Source: Niveibacterium terrae (GTDB lineage: Bacteria; Pseudomonadota; Gammaproteobacteria; Burkholderiales; Rhodocyclaceae). From it: DNA of 64,000 nt. The translations under genes and the position numbers were made by a program. The notes below the pieces were generated by a model that saw nothing but the letters and a program-made list of their open reading frames with translations, was not told the DNA's origin and did no database searches. Every line of letters begins with the position of its first letter. The first letter of the stretch is position 1. The DNA is taken from NCBI RefSeq assembly GCF_048213115.1, contig NZ_CP172404.1, positions 496,001 through 560,000 of the forward strand, in the 5' to 3' direction. Positions 33,495 through 43,052 of this stretch are shown in pieces.

Positions 33495-34481
33495 TCAATG
33501 CTTCGCGGTCAGAGATGCAATGAACGCTTCCGCGATGTGTTTGGAGGAAAGTGAGTTTATGTCTGTGTCGTGGAAGAGCGCGCCCAGCTGGCGTTCCGGA
33601 TGCAGCCGCCACTCGGGACGGATCTCGCAGAACAGCGCGAGGCCGGGTTTGTCGCAGGCCGCTGCGATGTGCATCAGGCCGCCATCGGCGCCGATAAAGG
33701 CAGCGCAGCCGGCGATCGCCGCGACCAGTTCGCGGGGATCATCGGCATCGATCAAGCTGTCGCAGTGCGCGGCGAGGAAATCTTTGGGAATCGTCGCCAA
33801 CGCCTGTTTCGCGGCCTCGCCGCTGCCGACCAGCAGAAAGTGCGGCGTCCGCTGCCCGGGCAGAACGTTCACGACCAGGTTCTCAAGCACTCCCGCCCAG
33901 TCCTGATAGCTGCGCCGAGGGTCGTTGCCGCCGATCGCGACAACGATCATTTTTTCTGTCTCGGCGTTCTGGCGTGCGGGCACGGTCAGGGAGGGGGGCA
34001 GTGGAGGGAAAGGCGGCAATCGGAACAGTTCGGAGACGCGCCCGGCAGCGAAGTCGATCCGCGAAAAGCGTTCCTCCTGCAGATGCTCGTAGACGCTCGC
34101 GAAAGGGGTTGCGAAAAAGTGCTTTAGCTTGAAAGAGAGCGAGCGGGTCGACAGATCCTGGATCAGGATGAAATCGTAATCCCTGTCGACTTCCTCGATG
34201 CAGCGGAACGTCTTCGCGATGCGTGAGTCGTCAGCGAAGATTGTGGCCGGTCCGTTCGGCATCAACAGATTCAGTTCGATACCTTCCGGGATCGCGAAGC
34301 GCTGGGACAGATCCATGATGCTGTCGCCTAGCGTGCTCCAGTCGTAGTACCAGAGTATCCGTCTCGCCTTTTCGGGGATTTGCTTGCGGCGCAGCAGGAT
34401 CTGTCCGGTCAGGGCCAGCAGGATGCGGCGGCGCAGCGCGCGGATGCGCTCGCGCCGCCCTTTCGATGGCTGCTCACTCAT
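33495..34481 (-). CDS. Glycosyltransferase family 9 protein (heptosyltransferase-like), divergent
   Basis: Protein of 328 residues with a basic N-terminus. The C-terminal Rossmann domain contains FLLVGSGEAAKQAL and FIGADGGLMHIAAACDKPGLALF, the hallmark GT9 segment. The N-terminal half is less typical, so the donor may not be ADP-heptose. Its start overlaps the stop of the next GT9 gene by 8 bases. Confidence 0.8.
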   Translation of the reverse strand: MSEQPSKGRRERIRALRRRILLALTGQILLRRKQIPEKARRILWYYDWSTLGDSIMDLSQRFAIPEGIELNLLMPNGPATIFADDSRIAKTFRCIEEVDRDYDFILIQDLSTRSLSFKLKHFFATPFASVYEHLQEERFSRIDFAAGRVSELFRLPPFPPLPPSLTVPARQNAETEKMIVVAIGGNDPRRSYQDWAGVLENLVVNVLPGQRTPHFLLVGSGEAAKQALATIPKDFLAAHCDSLIDADDPRELVAAIAGCAAFIGADGGLMHIAAACDKPGLALFCEIRPEWRLHPERQLGALFHDTDINSLSSKHIAEAFIASLTAKH

Positions 34482-35652
34482 GTCTGGATGAAGTCTCGAT
34501 CAAACTACGGGCTGCGCCAATCGCAGCTTCGATTGTGACATCGGCCAGGCATTTGCGGATTCCCTGGCGGTTCGCGACCGGATGAATGCAGTTCCAGCGG
34601 CAGTCGAAGCAGCCGTGATCGGGAGCGCTGACGACCTGGAAAGTCGGCGAGTTCGGCGACGAGCAATAGCTGGTGAAATCGGCTCCGGAAACGATGGCCA
34701 GGGTCGGGGTTCCCGCGCCATGGCCGATGTGCATCGGCCCGCTCTCGTTGGTGACGAGGAGGCGGGCGCTCGCAATCAGCTCGAACAGGCCGGCTAGTGT
34801 GGTCTTCCCGGTCAGGTTCTCGACTTCGAGGTCTGGAGCCAGGAGTGTGGTGAGGCGGGACGATGCCTGAGCGTCGGCGGTTCCGCCGATCAGCACCGGG
34901 CGAAGCCCTGTCTCGCGCTGGATGACGCGGCACAGCTCGGCGAAGCGCTCCGCCGGCCAAGTGCGGATGCTCGTGCTGGCTCCGGGGGCGACGAGGAAGA
35001 AGTCGGCGCCCGAGCCGCTCCAGCAGTAGCGCCTCAGGCCGCTGGCGGGAAGGGGCGCCGAGGGGGTTTCCCCGGGCAAGGCTTCGGCCAGCACCCTCAT
35101 CCGCTGCTGCATCGGAACCGTGTTGATCGGATCGGGCAGAACGGTCGTGAAAACGCGTCTTTCGATCAGGCGATGGCAGGAGAGCGGATCGGCCTCAAAG
35201 CCGATGCGGACCGGAGCGGCACTGGCCAGAGCCAGAGCGTCTCCGGAATTGGTCCGGTCGATATCGGCGTCGAACCAGACTTCGTAAGCCTCGCGCCGGA
35301 TCTGCGTCAGGCGCGCACGGCGGCAGGAGAACGACTTGCGGAAGCTCTTCGGATCGAGGACTTCGATGCGATCGCACAGGCCGACCATCTCGGCGATTCC
35401 CCGCTGTGGAGGCTCGCAATAGACCGTCAGCTCCCACTCCGGAGTCGGAAAGCGCGCGCGTATCGTCTCCAGAACCGGCGCAAACAGAATCCAATCGCCG
35501 ATTCCGCCCCGTTTGACGAAAGCGACTTTTCTGCGCGTCGTCGAGGTCTGGGGCGCTCTGGGTAACAGGCGGTTCACGGCCAGCAGCAGCGCCGCGCGGC
35601 GGGCGCGCTCGATCCGGTACAGCGGCGACTTCTTGAGCCAGGGAGGTGCCAT
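34474..35652 (-). CDS. Glycosyltransferase family 9 protein (heptosyltransferase-like)
   Basis: Protein of 392 residues. The N-terminal domain begins VAFVKRGGIGDWILFAPVLETIRARFP, the classic start of ADP-heptose:LPS heptosyltransferases. The C-terminal domain has LVTNESGPMHIGHGAGTPTLAIVSGAD. The C-terminal segment CFDCRWNCIHPV adds several cysteines. ATG 35652 is preceded by AAAGG and starts MAPPWLKK. It likely adds a core or outer-core sugar. Confidence 0.85.
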   Translation of the reverse strand: MAPPWLKKSPLYRIERARRAALLLAVNRLLPRAPQTSTTRRKVAFVKRGGIGDWILFAPVLETIRARFPTPEWELTVYCEPPQRGIAEMVGLCDRIEVLDPKSFRKSFSCRRARLTQIRREAYEVWFDADIDRTNSGDALALASAAPVRIGFEADPLSCHRLIERRVFTTVLPDPINTVPMQQRMRVLAEALPGETPSAPLPASGLRRYCWSGSGADFFLVAPGASTSIRTWPAERFAELCRVIQRETGLRPVLIGGTADAQASSRLTTLLAPDLEVENLTGKTTLAGLFELIASARLLVTNESGPMHIGHGAGTPTLAIVSGADFTSYCSSPNSPTFQVVSAPDHGCFDCRWNCIHPVANRQGIRKCLADVTIEAAIGAARSLIETSSRHE

Positions 35653-35665
35653 GCTTCGCCTTTCC

Positions 35666-36523
35666 TCAGCAGAATCTGAGCTTGAGCTTGTCCAGCCAGC
35701 GTTTGCGCCGGTAAGCCGGATCGGTATCCGGTTCGGGGAGTGCGCCCTTCCAGGGGCTCCCGCGGTGCAGCACATGGCGGGTGAAAGTCGAAGAGCTTAT
35801 CTCCCATTTGTGCAGGAACTGTCGTCGGCCCTTGTTGTGCCGGATCCTCTTCGTCGAGCGCGACGCGAAATGGTAGACGAGCGCATCGCCGACGCCGAGG
35901 AAATGCCGGCAACCGAGATGCCACAGCTTCATCGACAGGTCGGGGTCGGAGTACATGCCGGGCGAGAACTCGATGCTGAAGCCGCCGACGATGTCCCAGG
36001 TGTCGGCCGGCAGTAGCAGCGGGGGCCAGGTTGCACCGGTCCAGTCCGCTCTGGCGAGGCGGGGAAGGTCGCGGACGAGGTCGGCTTCGCGAAAGCTCGC
36101 CCAGTCGCTACCGTAGTCGGCGACGATGGCCGAATCGTTGCCCGAGTCCCGCCCTTCGATCAGCGTGCCCGAGATCATGAAGTGCTTGATGCCTTCGCTT
36201 CTGAAGGCCTCGGCCCTATCGAGCAGGCGTTTGTCCAGATCCGGACAGACGAACATGTCGTCGTTCAGATACATCAGGTAGCGACCGTGAGCGCGGCTGC
36301 GGGCAAGGTTCATCGCATGGCAGATGCCGACGTTCTTCGTCGTATGCGTGTAGGCGATGCCCTGTTCCCTGACCCAGTCCAGCGTGCCGTCGCTGCCGTC
36401 ATTGATGTGCAGAACGACTTCGACCGCGGGGTCCAGGGAGCGCTTCAGGCTCGCCAAGCAGTGCTTCAGGCAATCCAGATTGTTCCAGGTCGGAATCAGG
36501 ATAGAGAGTTCGGGGCGAGTCAT
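35666..36523 (-). CDS. Glycosyltransferase family 2 protein
   Basis: GT-A fold enzyme of 285 residues. The start is LSILIPTWNNLDCLKHCLASLKRS, and the nucleotide-binding and metal motifs are HINDGSDGT and MYLNDDMFVCPD (a DxD-type). No membrane helix, so it acts on the cytoplasmic face. The ATG overlaps the stop of the GT4 gene by four bases (ATGA). Confidence 0.88.
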   Translation of the reverse strand: MTRPELSILIPTWNNLDCLKHCLASLKRSLDPAVEVVLHINDGSDGTLDWVREQGIAYTHTTKNVGICHAMNLARSRAHGRYLMYLNDDMFVCPDLDKRLLDRAEAFRSEGIKHFMISGTLIEGRDSGNDSAIVADYGSDWASFREADLVRDLPRLARADWTGATWPPLLLPADTWDIVGGFSIEFSPGMYSDPDLSMKLWHLGCRHFLGVGDALVYHFASRSTKRIRHNKGRRQFLHKWEISSSTFTRHVLHRGSPWKGALPEPDTDPAYRRKRWLDKLKLRFC

Positions 36524-37665
36524 TCGGGCTGGGTTTCCGTGGCAATGGTGCGCAGATAGAGCGTTTCCTGCAGGCAGGCAATCCGGGGCCAGTCGAAGCG
36601 CGCGGCGACAGCGAGGCCGGCCCTGGCGAGGCGATCGCGCAGTGCGGCATCGTTGAGCAGCCGGCCGATCTGCTGCGCCAGGTGTTCGCTGTCGCGCGGG
36701 TCGGGCAGCATCAGCGCGTCTTCGCCGTCGGCGAGGGTCGCGCTGATGCCGCACCAGGGCGCGGCGCTGACGATGACCGGCAGGCCGTAGGCCATCGCTT
36801 CGACGACGACCATGCCGAAAGTGTCTTCGAGCGTCGGATGGGCGAGCAGATCGGCGGCGCGGTAGGCGAGGGACGGGTCGGCGAGCACTCCGGCGAAATG
36901 CACCCGTTCGGCGATGCCCAGCTCTTCGGCCAGTCGGCGCGCTGGCGGGATGTAGTTTGCATTGCCGACCACGAGCAGGTGGGCGTCGGGGTGGGAGACC
37001 AGAGCCTCTTGCAGCGCCGGAAGCCCTTTCTTGTCGTAGTCGCCAGCGATGAAGAGCAGAAGAGGTGCCTCGGACGGAATGCCATGGTGCGCCCGGGTTG
37101 TCTCGCGATCCGAGCCGGCTTGGGCTGGAGTGACTCCGGGCGGCACTATGTCTATCTTCCCGGCGAGCGCCGGATAGGCCGCGATGACATCGTCGCGCAG
37201 CGCTTCCGAGACCGCGATCAGGCGACGGCCGGGTTTCAGGCGCGCCGCTTCGATCCAGAAGTAGAACGCGAGCCGGGGGCTGGTCAGCACGCCGAGCCAG
37301 CGCGCGAAGCGTTGCCAGCCATGGATCCCGGAGAAGCGGGTCGCGCGGATCGGTCGCACATGGATGGTCTGCACGTCACCGTGCGAGACCGCTTCGTGCG
37401 AATGGACGATGTCGAAGCCGCGCCGGGTCTGCCAGTGCGTCCAGGCCGAGAACCAGCCGAGGTTCAGCCAGCGCGGCCGGGTCAGAATGCGGGGGACGCG
37501 GTGATTGACGACGCCGGGAATCTCGATCAGGAATTCCTGCGCGAACACATGGATCTCGTGCCGGCTCGCGAGCTGCTGGACCAGCGCGATCGCATAGCGT
37601 TCGGCGCCGCCTCCCGCCGGGTCGAAGCGACGGGACAGCACCGCAATGCGCAGACGCGGACTCAT
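36520..37665 (-). CDS. Glycosyltransferase family 4 protein
   Basis: GT-B enzyme of 381 residues. The N-terminal donor/acceptor loop is SRRFDPAGGGAERYAIALVQQLASRH. The C-terminal Glycos_transf_1 domain has FIAGDYDKKGLPALQEAL and the EX7E segment (LEDTFGMVVVEAMAYGLPVIVS). It resembles LPS core glycosyltransferases such as the WaaG type, but the exact sugar cannot be inferred. ATGA overlaps occur on both sides. Confidence 0.88.
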   Translation of the reverse strand: MSPRLRIAVLSRRFDPAGGGAERYAIALVQQLASRHEIHVFAQEFLIEIPGVVNHRVPRILTRPRWLNLGWFSAWTHWQTRRGFDIVHSHEAVSHGDVQTIHVRPIRATRFSGIHGWQRFARWLGVLTSPRLAFYFWIEAARLKPGRRLIAVSEALRDDVIAAYPALAGKIDIVPPGVTPAQAGSDRETTRAHHGIPSEAPLLLFIAGDYDKKGLPALQEALVSHPDAHLLVVGNANYIPPARRLAEELGIAERVHFAGVLADPSLAYRAADLLAHPTLEDTFGMVVVEAMAYGLPVIVSAAPWCGISATLADGEDALMLPDPRDSEHLAQQIGRLLNDAALRDRLARAGLAVAARFDWPRIACLQETLYLRTIATETQPE

Positions 37666-38387
37666 CGGTGTTTGTCCTCGTAGTGAGTCGCAATCTTGGC
37701 GAAGAAGACGGGCAGGCTCGTCGAATGCACGATCGGAATGCGGGGCAGCGCGAAGCGGTCGTCGGCGGCGCAGGCGCGGCCGCGTTGCACCGTTGTCGCG
37801 CTGTGATAACCGGCTTCTTCGGCCATCGCGCGGTGGGCGGCATTGAAACTGCCGAAGGGATAGCAGAAATGGCGCACTTCTGAGCCCAGCGCAGCTTCGA
37901 GTTCGCGCTTCGCTCCGGCGATCTCGTCTCGGGCCGCCTCGGTGCTCAGCGTCTGCAGGTCGACGTGGTGGCGAGTGTGGGCGCCGACATCCATCCCAGC
38001 CGCGGCCCATTGGCGGAGTTCGCCCGCCGACATCAGGGCTTTTTGCTCAACGCCCTTGTCCTCATCCCAGGCGTTTCTCCCCCCCAGGGCGTTGCTGATC
38101 GCATAGCAGGTCGCGGTGAAGCCGTTCGCTCGCAGCACCGGCAGCGCGAACTCGAAATTGTTGCGGAAGCCGTCGTCGAAGGTGATCCCGACAAGCTTTT
38201 CGGTGCGCTCGCCGCTGAGTCCGGACTCCAGATCGCTCATCGAGACTCCGCGGTAGCCGAAGAAGCGCAGCAAGGCCATCTGCCGGGCGAAGGCCGACGG
38301 CGTGACGATCAGGCTGCGCCAGGGGGTTCCCCGTGGTGGCGAAGCGTCGATCTGGTGGTACATCAGGATCGGAATCGGGCGGCTCAT
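37662..38387 (-). CDS. Polysaccharide deacetylase family protein
   Basis: NodB-homology (CE4) hydrolase of 241 residues. Motif 1 is GITFDDGFRNN with the catalytic-base and metal Asp. Motif 2 is GAHTRHHVDL with the two metal His. Motif 3 is FCYPFGSFN. There is no signal peptide, so it probably acts in the cytoplasm on a lipid-linked sugar. It overlaps msbA and the GT4 gene by four bases each. Confidence 0.88.
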   Translation of the reverse strand: MSRPIPILMYHQIDASPPRGTPWRSLIVTPSAFARQMALLRFFGYRGVSMSDLESGLSGERTEKLVGITFDDGFRNNFEFALPVLRANGFTATCYAISNALGGRNAWDEDKGVEQKALMSAGELRQWAAAGMDVGAHTRHHVDLQTLSTEAARDEIAGAKRELEAALGSEVRHFCYPFGSFNAAHRAMAEEAGYHSATTVQRGRACAADDRFALPRIPIVHSTSLPVFFAKIATHYEDKHR

Positions 38388-40177
38388 TCCGGTGCCGCTT
38401 CGCTTTGGAACTGCAGCTGGTGCAGGTGGGCGTAGCGGCCACCCAGCGCGAGCAGCTCGGCGTGGCGGCCGGCTTCGACGACGCGACCGCGATCCATGAC
38501 CAGGATGCGGTCAGCGCTCTCGATGGTCGAGAGTCGGTGCGCGATCACGAAGGTCGTGCGCCCCTGCATCAGCACCGAGAGCGCAGCCTGGACCAGGCGC
38601 TCCGATTCGGTGTCGAGCGCCGAGGTCGCTTCGTCGAGGATCAGGATCGGAGCGTTCTTGAGCAGCGCGCGGGCGATTGCGAGGCGTTGGCGCTGGCCGC
38701 CGGAGATTTTGACCCCGTTCGAACCGACCGGGGTTGCAAGGCCTTCGGGCATCGCTTCGATGAAGCCCCACGCATTCGCGGCGCGCGCTGCGGCAATGAT
38801 GTCCTCCTCGCCGTGGATATCCGCGCTGCCGTAGGCGATGTTCGCGGCGACGCTGTCGTTGAACAGCACGACGTCCTGGCTGACCAGCGAGATGTTCTCG
38901 CGCAGGCTGGCGAGGCTCAGTTCGGCGATGTCGACGCCGTCGATCAGGATGCGACCGCTCTGTGGCGAATAAAAGCGCGGCAGCAGCGAGACCAGCGTGC
39001 TCTTGCCGCTGCCCGAGGCGCCGACCAGTGCGATCGTCTCGCCGGCCTTCACGTCGATGTCGATGCCGGCGAGCGCGATCCGCTCGCTGTCCGGGTAGCT
39101 GAACTGGACGTCCTCGAAGCGGACATCGCCGTGGGCGCGACCCAGCTCCTTCTTGCCTTCGTCGGCTTCGGGGGCGAGGTCGAGCAGTTTGAAGATGCTC
39201 TCGGCCGCCGCGACGCCGCGCGTGATCGTATTGTTCACCTCGGTCAGGCGCTTGGCCGGAGCGAGCAGCATGAGCAGGCCGGTGATGAAGCCGACGAAGC
39301 TGCCGACGCTGGTCTTGCCGTTGTGGCTGACGTCGTAGAGCGCGATGAAGATGATGATTGCGACCGAGATCGCCGAGGCAAGGTGGGTGATCGGCACCGT
39401 GACCGAAGCCGGGATCGCTTCGCGCATCTGGGCGCGGCGGTAGCGCGCAGTCGCTTCCATGAAGCGCTTCTTCTCGTAGCTCTGGCCGCCGAAGATCTTG
39501 ACGACCTTGTGCGCGCCGGTCGCCTCTTCGAGGATGTGGGTGATCTGGCCCATCGACTCATAACCGCGCTGGCTCGCATCGCGCAGCCGCTTGCCGAAGC
39601 GCTGCACGGTCGTGATTACGAGCGGACCGACCGACAACGCGATCAAGGTCAGCTTCCAGTCCAGCCAGAGCAGATAGCCGAGCAGGCCGACCAGGGTCAG
39701 CGATTCGCGGATCATCGTGATGATGCCGTTCGACGACGCATCGGAGATGTTGTTCGTGTCGAACACGACTTTCGAGATCAGCGCGCCAGGCGAATTGTCG
39801 GCGTAGTAGCGGGTTGGCAGGCGCAGCAGCTTCGCGAACATCTCGCGGCGCAGCGTCATCACGACATTGCTGGTGATCCACGACATCACATAGCCGGAGC
39901 AAAATACCGCGATGCCGCGTACGAAGAACAGGCCGACCAAACCCAGCGGGATCATCCAGACCATCTCGGGCGAGGGCGCCTTGAAGCCCTTGTCGAGCAG
40001 AAAGTTCATCACGGCGGGGAAGGTCGATTCGGTCGCCGCGGTGAAGACCATGCACAGTGCAGCGACGACGAAAGCCTTCCAGTAGGGGCGGACGTAGCCG
40101 AGCAGGCGCGAGTAGATCGCGCGCACGGAAGGGGAAGAAAGATCGGGTCGCGTGCCCGACTCCTGGTTTGTCGTCAT
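38384..40177 (-). CDS. msbA: Lipid A export ATP-binding/permease protein MsbA
   Basis: Half-size ABC exporter of 597 residues that flips lipid A-core across the inner membrane. Six membrane helices lie in the first about 320 residues. The ATPase has Walker A GASGSGKSTL, signature SGGQRQRLAIARALL and Walker B ILILDEATSALD. It is the promoter-proximal gene of the minus-strand glycan cluster. An 11-base inverted repeat lies upstream (40284-40315). Confidence 0.95.
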   Translation of the reverse strand: MTTNQESGTRPDLSSPSVRAIYSRLLGYVRPYWKAFVVAALCMVFTAATESTFPAVMNFLLDKGFKAPSPEMVWMIPLGLVGLFFVRGIAVFCSGYVMSWITSNVVMTLRREMFAKLLRLPTRYYADNSPGALISKVVFDTNNISDASSNGIITMIRESLTLVGLLGYLLWLDWKLTLIALSVGPLVITTVQRFGKRLRDASQRGYESMGQITHILEEATGAHKVVKIFGGQSYEKKRFMEATARYRRAQMREAIPASVTVPITHLASAISVAIIIFIALYDVSHNGKTSVGSFVGFITGLLMLLAPAKRLTEVNNTITRGVAAAESIFKLLDLAPEADEGKKELGRAHGDVRFEDVQFSYPDSERIALAGIDIDVKAGETIALVGASGSGKSTLVSLLPRFYSPQSGRILIDGVDIAELSLASLRENISLVSQDVVLFNDSVAANIAYGSADIHGEEDIIAAARAANAWGFIEAMPEGLATPVGSNGVKISGGQRQRLAIARALLKNAPILILDEATSALDTESERLVQAALSVLMQGRTTFVIAHRLSTIESADRILVMDRGRVVEAGRHAELLALGGRYAHLHQLQFQSEAAPE

Positions 40178-40283
40178 CGAATTCCTCGCGCCGGACAGCG
40201 GACGGCCGGCTGTTGTGCGCCCCGGGCTGGCCGTGGCGTAGTTTGGGGCGCGAGTTTACTACGGAGGCAGCTCGAGGCTGTTG

Positions 40284-40315
40284 TGCTTGTCGATACAGAG
40301 ACGCATCGACAAGCA
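40284..40315. repeat. Perfect 11-base inverted repeat upstream of msbA
   Basis: TGCTTGTCGAT (40284-40294) and ATCGACAAGCA (40305-40315) are exact reverse complements separated by 10 bases. It lies in the 210-base gap between the S46 peptidase stop and the msbA start. No T-run follows on either strand, so a simple intrinsic terminator is unlikely. An operator for msbA or an mRNA hairpin are both possible. Confidence 0.7.
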
Positions 40316-40387
40316 TTTGCTGCCTTTGCCGTGACTAGTCAGACAGGGCAAATCCGGAATCGGGCCTGCCCTTGGCTCCGAGGGCGT

Positions 40388-42430
40388 TCAGCGTCCGCGC
40401 AACTCGCGCAGCACCGCCTTCGCGCCGTAGACCTTGTCCAGACCCTCGGTGATCAGTTTCGGATGGACGGCCAGTGCGCGCTCGGTCCGATCCCCGTAGA
40501 CGTAGTAGTTCGCAAGCGAACTCGGGTTGCCGTCGAAGATCAGGCCGACCAGCTCGCCCTGGCGGTTGACGACCGGCGAGCCGGAATTGCCGCCAACGAT
40601 GTCGGCCGTCAGCACATAGTCCATAGGCGTTGCCGGATCGAGCTTCTTCTGCGCGGCTTTCCACTTCGGGGCGAGATCGAAAGGCGTCTTGCCGTCGAAG
40701 CTTGAAGAACGGTCGAAGAGCCCCGCCACCGTGGTCTTCCACGGCACCGTGAAGCCATACCAGTCATAGCCCCTGGCCGTACCGTAGGAGAAGCGCAGCG
40801 TGCCGGTCGCGTCCGGCGCGACCGAACTGCCGAACGCGGCGTAGCGGGCGGCCTCTATCCGTTCGGCGGCGCGGGCCAGAGGGGCGACCTGTTCGTCCTC
40901 TTCGAAGTGCCGGGTTTCGCGGACCAGGGGGTCGAGGGCGCGGGCGAGGACGATCAGCGGATCGGACGAAGCGGCGATCGCGGCCGCTCCGCCATCAAGC
41001 AGACGGCGGCGTTCGGCCGGGTCGTCCAGCTTTGTCTGCGCAATCGCCTGGGTGAGGTAGGCCTTGCCGTCGGCACGGTTGCCGGTGAGCGCCTTCGTAT
41101 AGGGGTGATCGGCGCCCAGTTCGCTCGTCGCCTGATCCAGCCGGTCGAGCAGCAGAACCTGTTCCAGATCCTTGTAGTAGGGCGCGGTCGCAGTCAGCGA
41201 ACCGGTCAGGCGGGGCAGCAGCGCGTCGCGGTATTCGGGCAGGCGCTCGCCGTTGGGTTTGTTGCGCTCGGCGGCGAGCTGGACCAGGTGGCCGGCGATG
41301 CCCAGCAGACCCTGGCGGTCGAAGCTCTGCAGCGCGTCGGCCTTTGCGCGGGGGGCAGCTTTGGCGAGCACCGCATCGACTTCGGCCCAGGGGTCGCCCT
41401 CGACCTTGCCGGCGCTCTTGGCGCGCAGCGTCTTTTCGGCCTCCACCTTGCGGGCGAGCAGGTCGGTCGTGACGAGCGAGTCCTGGGCGCCGCGCGTGCT
41501 CTTGTAACCGTTCTCCAGCCCGAAGATGCTGTCGGCTGCGCGCCGCGCGGCTTCCGGTGAGCTCGCCGCGAATGCCTTCAGTGCCTTGATGCGTCGCTCA
41601 TAGGCGGCGAGGCGGAGAGGATTGGTCACGTCGCGCAGGAAGCCGAGCTGGCTCGCGGTCAGCAGGCGCTGGGTGCGGCCGGGATGGCCGGCGACGAAGA
41701 GCAGCTCTCCCTCGGTGGGGCCGGCATCGTTCCAGCGCAGCCAGGATTTGGGTTTGACCGGTTTGCCGTCGCGATAGACGCGAACCAGCGACATGTCGTA
41801 GGCGTAGCGCGGATAGACGAAGTTGTCGGGGTCGCCGCCGAAGAAGGCGGCCTGGAATTCCGGAGCGAAGACGAGACGCACGTCGTCGTAGCGCTCGCTG
41901 CGGTACAGGTGGTAGGCCGCGCCCTGATAAAGCGTGACGACCTTGCAGCTCTGACCGGGGGCCGCCTTGCAGTCTTTCTCGATCGCGGCGATCTCGGCGC
42001 GGCGCGCGGCAGCGCGTTCGGTCTCCGAGCCTTGGGCGCTCGCGGCGCGGATCCGCGCGGTCACATCCTCGATGCCGACCAGCACCGTCGCTTCGAGTCC
42101 GGGGCAGCGGCGCTCGGCGGACAGCGTTGCGGCACTGAAACCTTTCTTTACAAAATCGTGCGCGGCATCGGACAGATCCTGGACACAGCCCAGCGCGACG
42201 TGGTGGTTGGTCAACACGAGGCCGTTCTTCGAGACGAAGGAGGCCGACGCGCCGCCGAGGTTCACCGCGGCGAGGCGAAGGCCTTCGAGCCAGCTTGCGT
42301 CGGGCTTGAACTTGTACTGGCTTGCCAGCGCAGTGAGCGGTGGAGTATCGAAGGTCCACATGCCTTCATCGGCATGGGCGGCGAGGGGCAGGGTCAGCGC
42401 GAGCAGGCTCGCGATCCGGGTCGGTTTCAT
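40388..42430 (-). CDS. S46-family dipeptidyl-peptidase (DPP7-like)
   Basis: Secreted peptidase of 680 residues with a signal peptide (ends AAHADEG). The catalytic His is in TNHHVALGCVQDLS, the Asp probably in FVYPRYAYDMSLVR, and the Ser in TADIVGGNSGSPVV. At the residue that sets P1 specificity in S46 enzymes I read Gly (FDGN), as in DPP7, rather than Arg as in DPP11. That favours hydrophobic P1 residues. ATG 42430 starts exactly at the signal peptide. It lies between cobC and msbA without an obvious link to either. Confidence 0.88.
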   Translation of the reverse strand: MKPTRIASLLALTLPLAAHADEGMWTFDTPPLTALASQYKFKPDASWLEGLRLAAVNLGGASASFVSKNGLVLTNHHVALGCVQDLSDAAHDFVKKGFSAATLSAERRCPGLEATVLVGIEDVTARIRAASAQGSETERAAARRAEIAAIEKDCKAAPGQSCKVVTLYQGAAYHLYRSERYDDVRLVFAPEFQAAFFGGDPDNFVYPRYAYDMSLVRVYRDGKPVKPKSWLRWNDAGPTEGELLFVAGHPGRTQRLLTASQLGFLRDVTNPLRLAAYERRIKALKAFAASSPEAARRAADSIFGLENGYKSTRGAQDSLVTTDLLARKVEAEKTLRAKSAGKVEGDPWAEVDAVLAKAAPRAKADALQSFDRQGLLGIAGHLVQLAAERNKPNGERLPEYRDALLPRLTGSLTATAPYYKDLEQVLLLDRLDQATSELGADHPYTKALTGNRADGKAYLTQAIAQTKLDDPAERRRLLDGGAAAIAASSDPLIVLARALDPLVRETRHFEEDEQVAPLARAAERIEAARYAAFGSSVAPDATGTLRFSYGTARGYDWYGFTVPWKTTVAGLFDRSSSFDGKTPFDLAPKWKAAQKKLDPATPMDYVLTADIVGGNSGSPVVNRQGELVGLIFDGNPSSLANYYVYGDRTERALAVHPKLITEGLDKVYGAKAVLRELRGR

Positions 42431-42503
42431 CTTGTTCTCGGGCGGTGGGTGGGGGGCTTTATGCTGGCAGCGCGGGCTGGCCGCGATGTGTCGGAATGTA
42501 GCC

Positions 42504-43052
42504 TTACAGGTTGAAGCCGAGCAGGCGGGCGCCGCGACCGTCGAGCGCGAAGCGGGCGAGGCGGGCTGGCGCGAAGTCGAGCGCGAGCCAGCGCTCGGGG
42601 GCGAGGCCGAGCAGCTGGCCGGCGATCGCGCGCAGAGGCCCGCCGTGCGCGACGAAGACCTGCGATCCGCCTTCCACCTGTCGCTCGGCGAGGAAGGCAA
42701 GCGCCCGTTCGGCCATCTGGAGGGCCGACTCGCCGCCTGGCGGGACGTGGCCGACAGGGTCCAGCGCCCAGCGGTTCAGCGCCGCGCGCCCGATCGTGTC
42801 GAAGCTCTTCATCTCCCATTCGCCGAAGTCGATCTCGGCGAGGCGCTGATCGAGCCTCGCCTCGCCCAGGCCTTCGGCGAGCTGCCGGCAGCGCGTGAGC
42901 GGGCTGGACCACAGCGCGAAGCTTTCGGGCAGCAGGGCTTTGAGTCGGGCGATGTCCTGGTCGGGAGAGGCAGCCAACGCGACATCGCTGGCGCCGTAGC
43001 AGAGGCCGGCCGCGACAGCGACCGGCGGATGGCGGATCAGAGCGAGTTCCAT
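42504..43052 (-). CDS. cobC: Alpha-ribazole phosphatase CobC-like
   Basis: Histidine-phosphatase-fold protein of 182 residues. The N-terminal catalytic motif is LIRHPP where RHG is more usual. The second catalytic His is in VFVAHGGPLRAIAGQLL, and IDFGEWEMKSFDTI matches the family. It dephosphorylates alpha-ribazole-5'-phosphate or cobalamin-5'-phosphate. It overlaps cobS by 16 bases, which supports the role. Confidence 0.85.
   Translation of the reverse strand: MELALIRHPPVAVAAGLCYGASDVALAASPDQDIARLKALLPESFALWSSPLTRCRQLAEGLGEARLDQRLAEIDFGEWEMKSFDTIGRAALNRWALDPVGHVPPGGESALQMAERALAFLAERQVEGGSQVFVAHGGPLRAIAGQLLGLAPERWLALDFAPARLARFALDGRGARLLGFNL

Noticed and set aside
40284..40315. The inverted repeat as a terminator of the S46 peptidase gene.
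   Set aside because: No T-run follows the stem on the minus strand; listed only as an inverted repeat.
38333..40705. A 790-codon plus-strand open frame opposite msbA.
   Set aside because: It is the mirror of a strongly supported ABC exporter, with no domain or ribosome site of its own.
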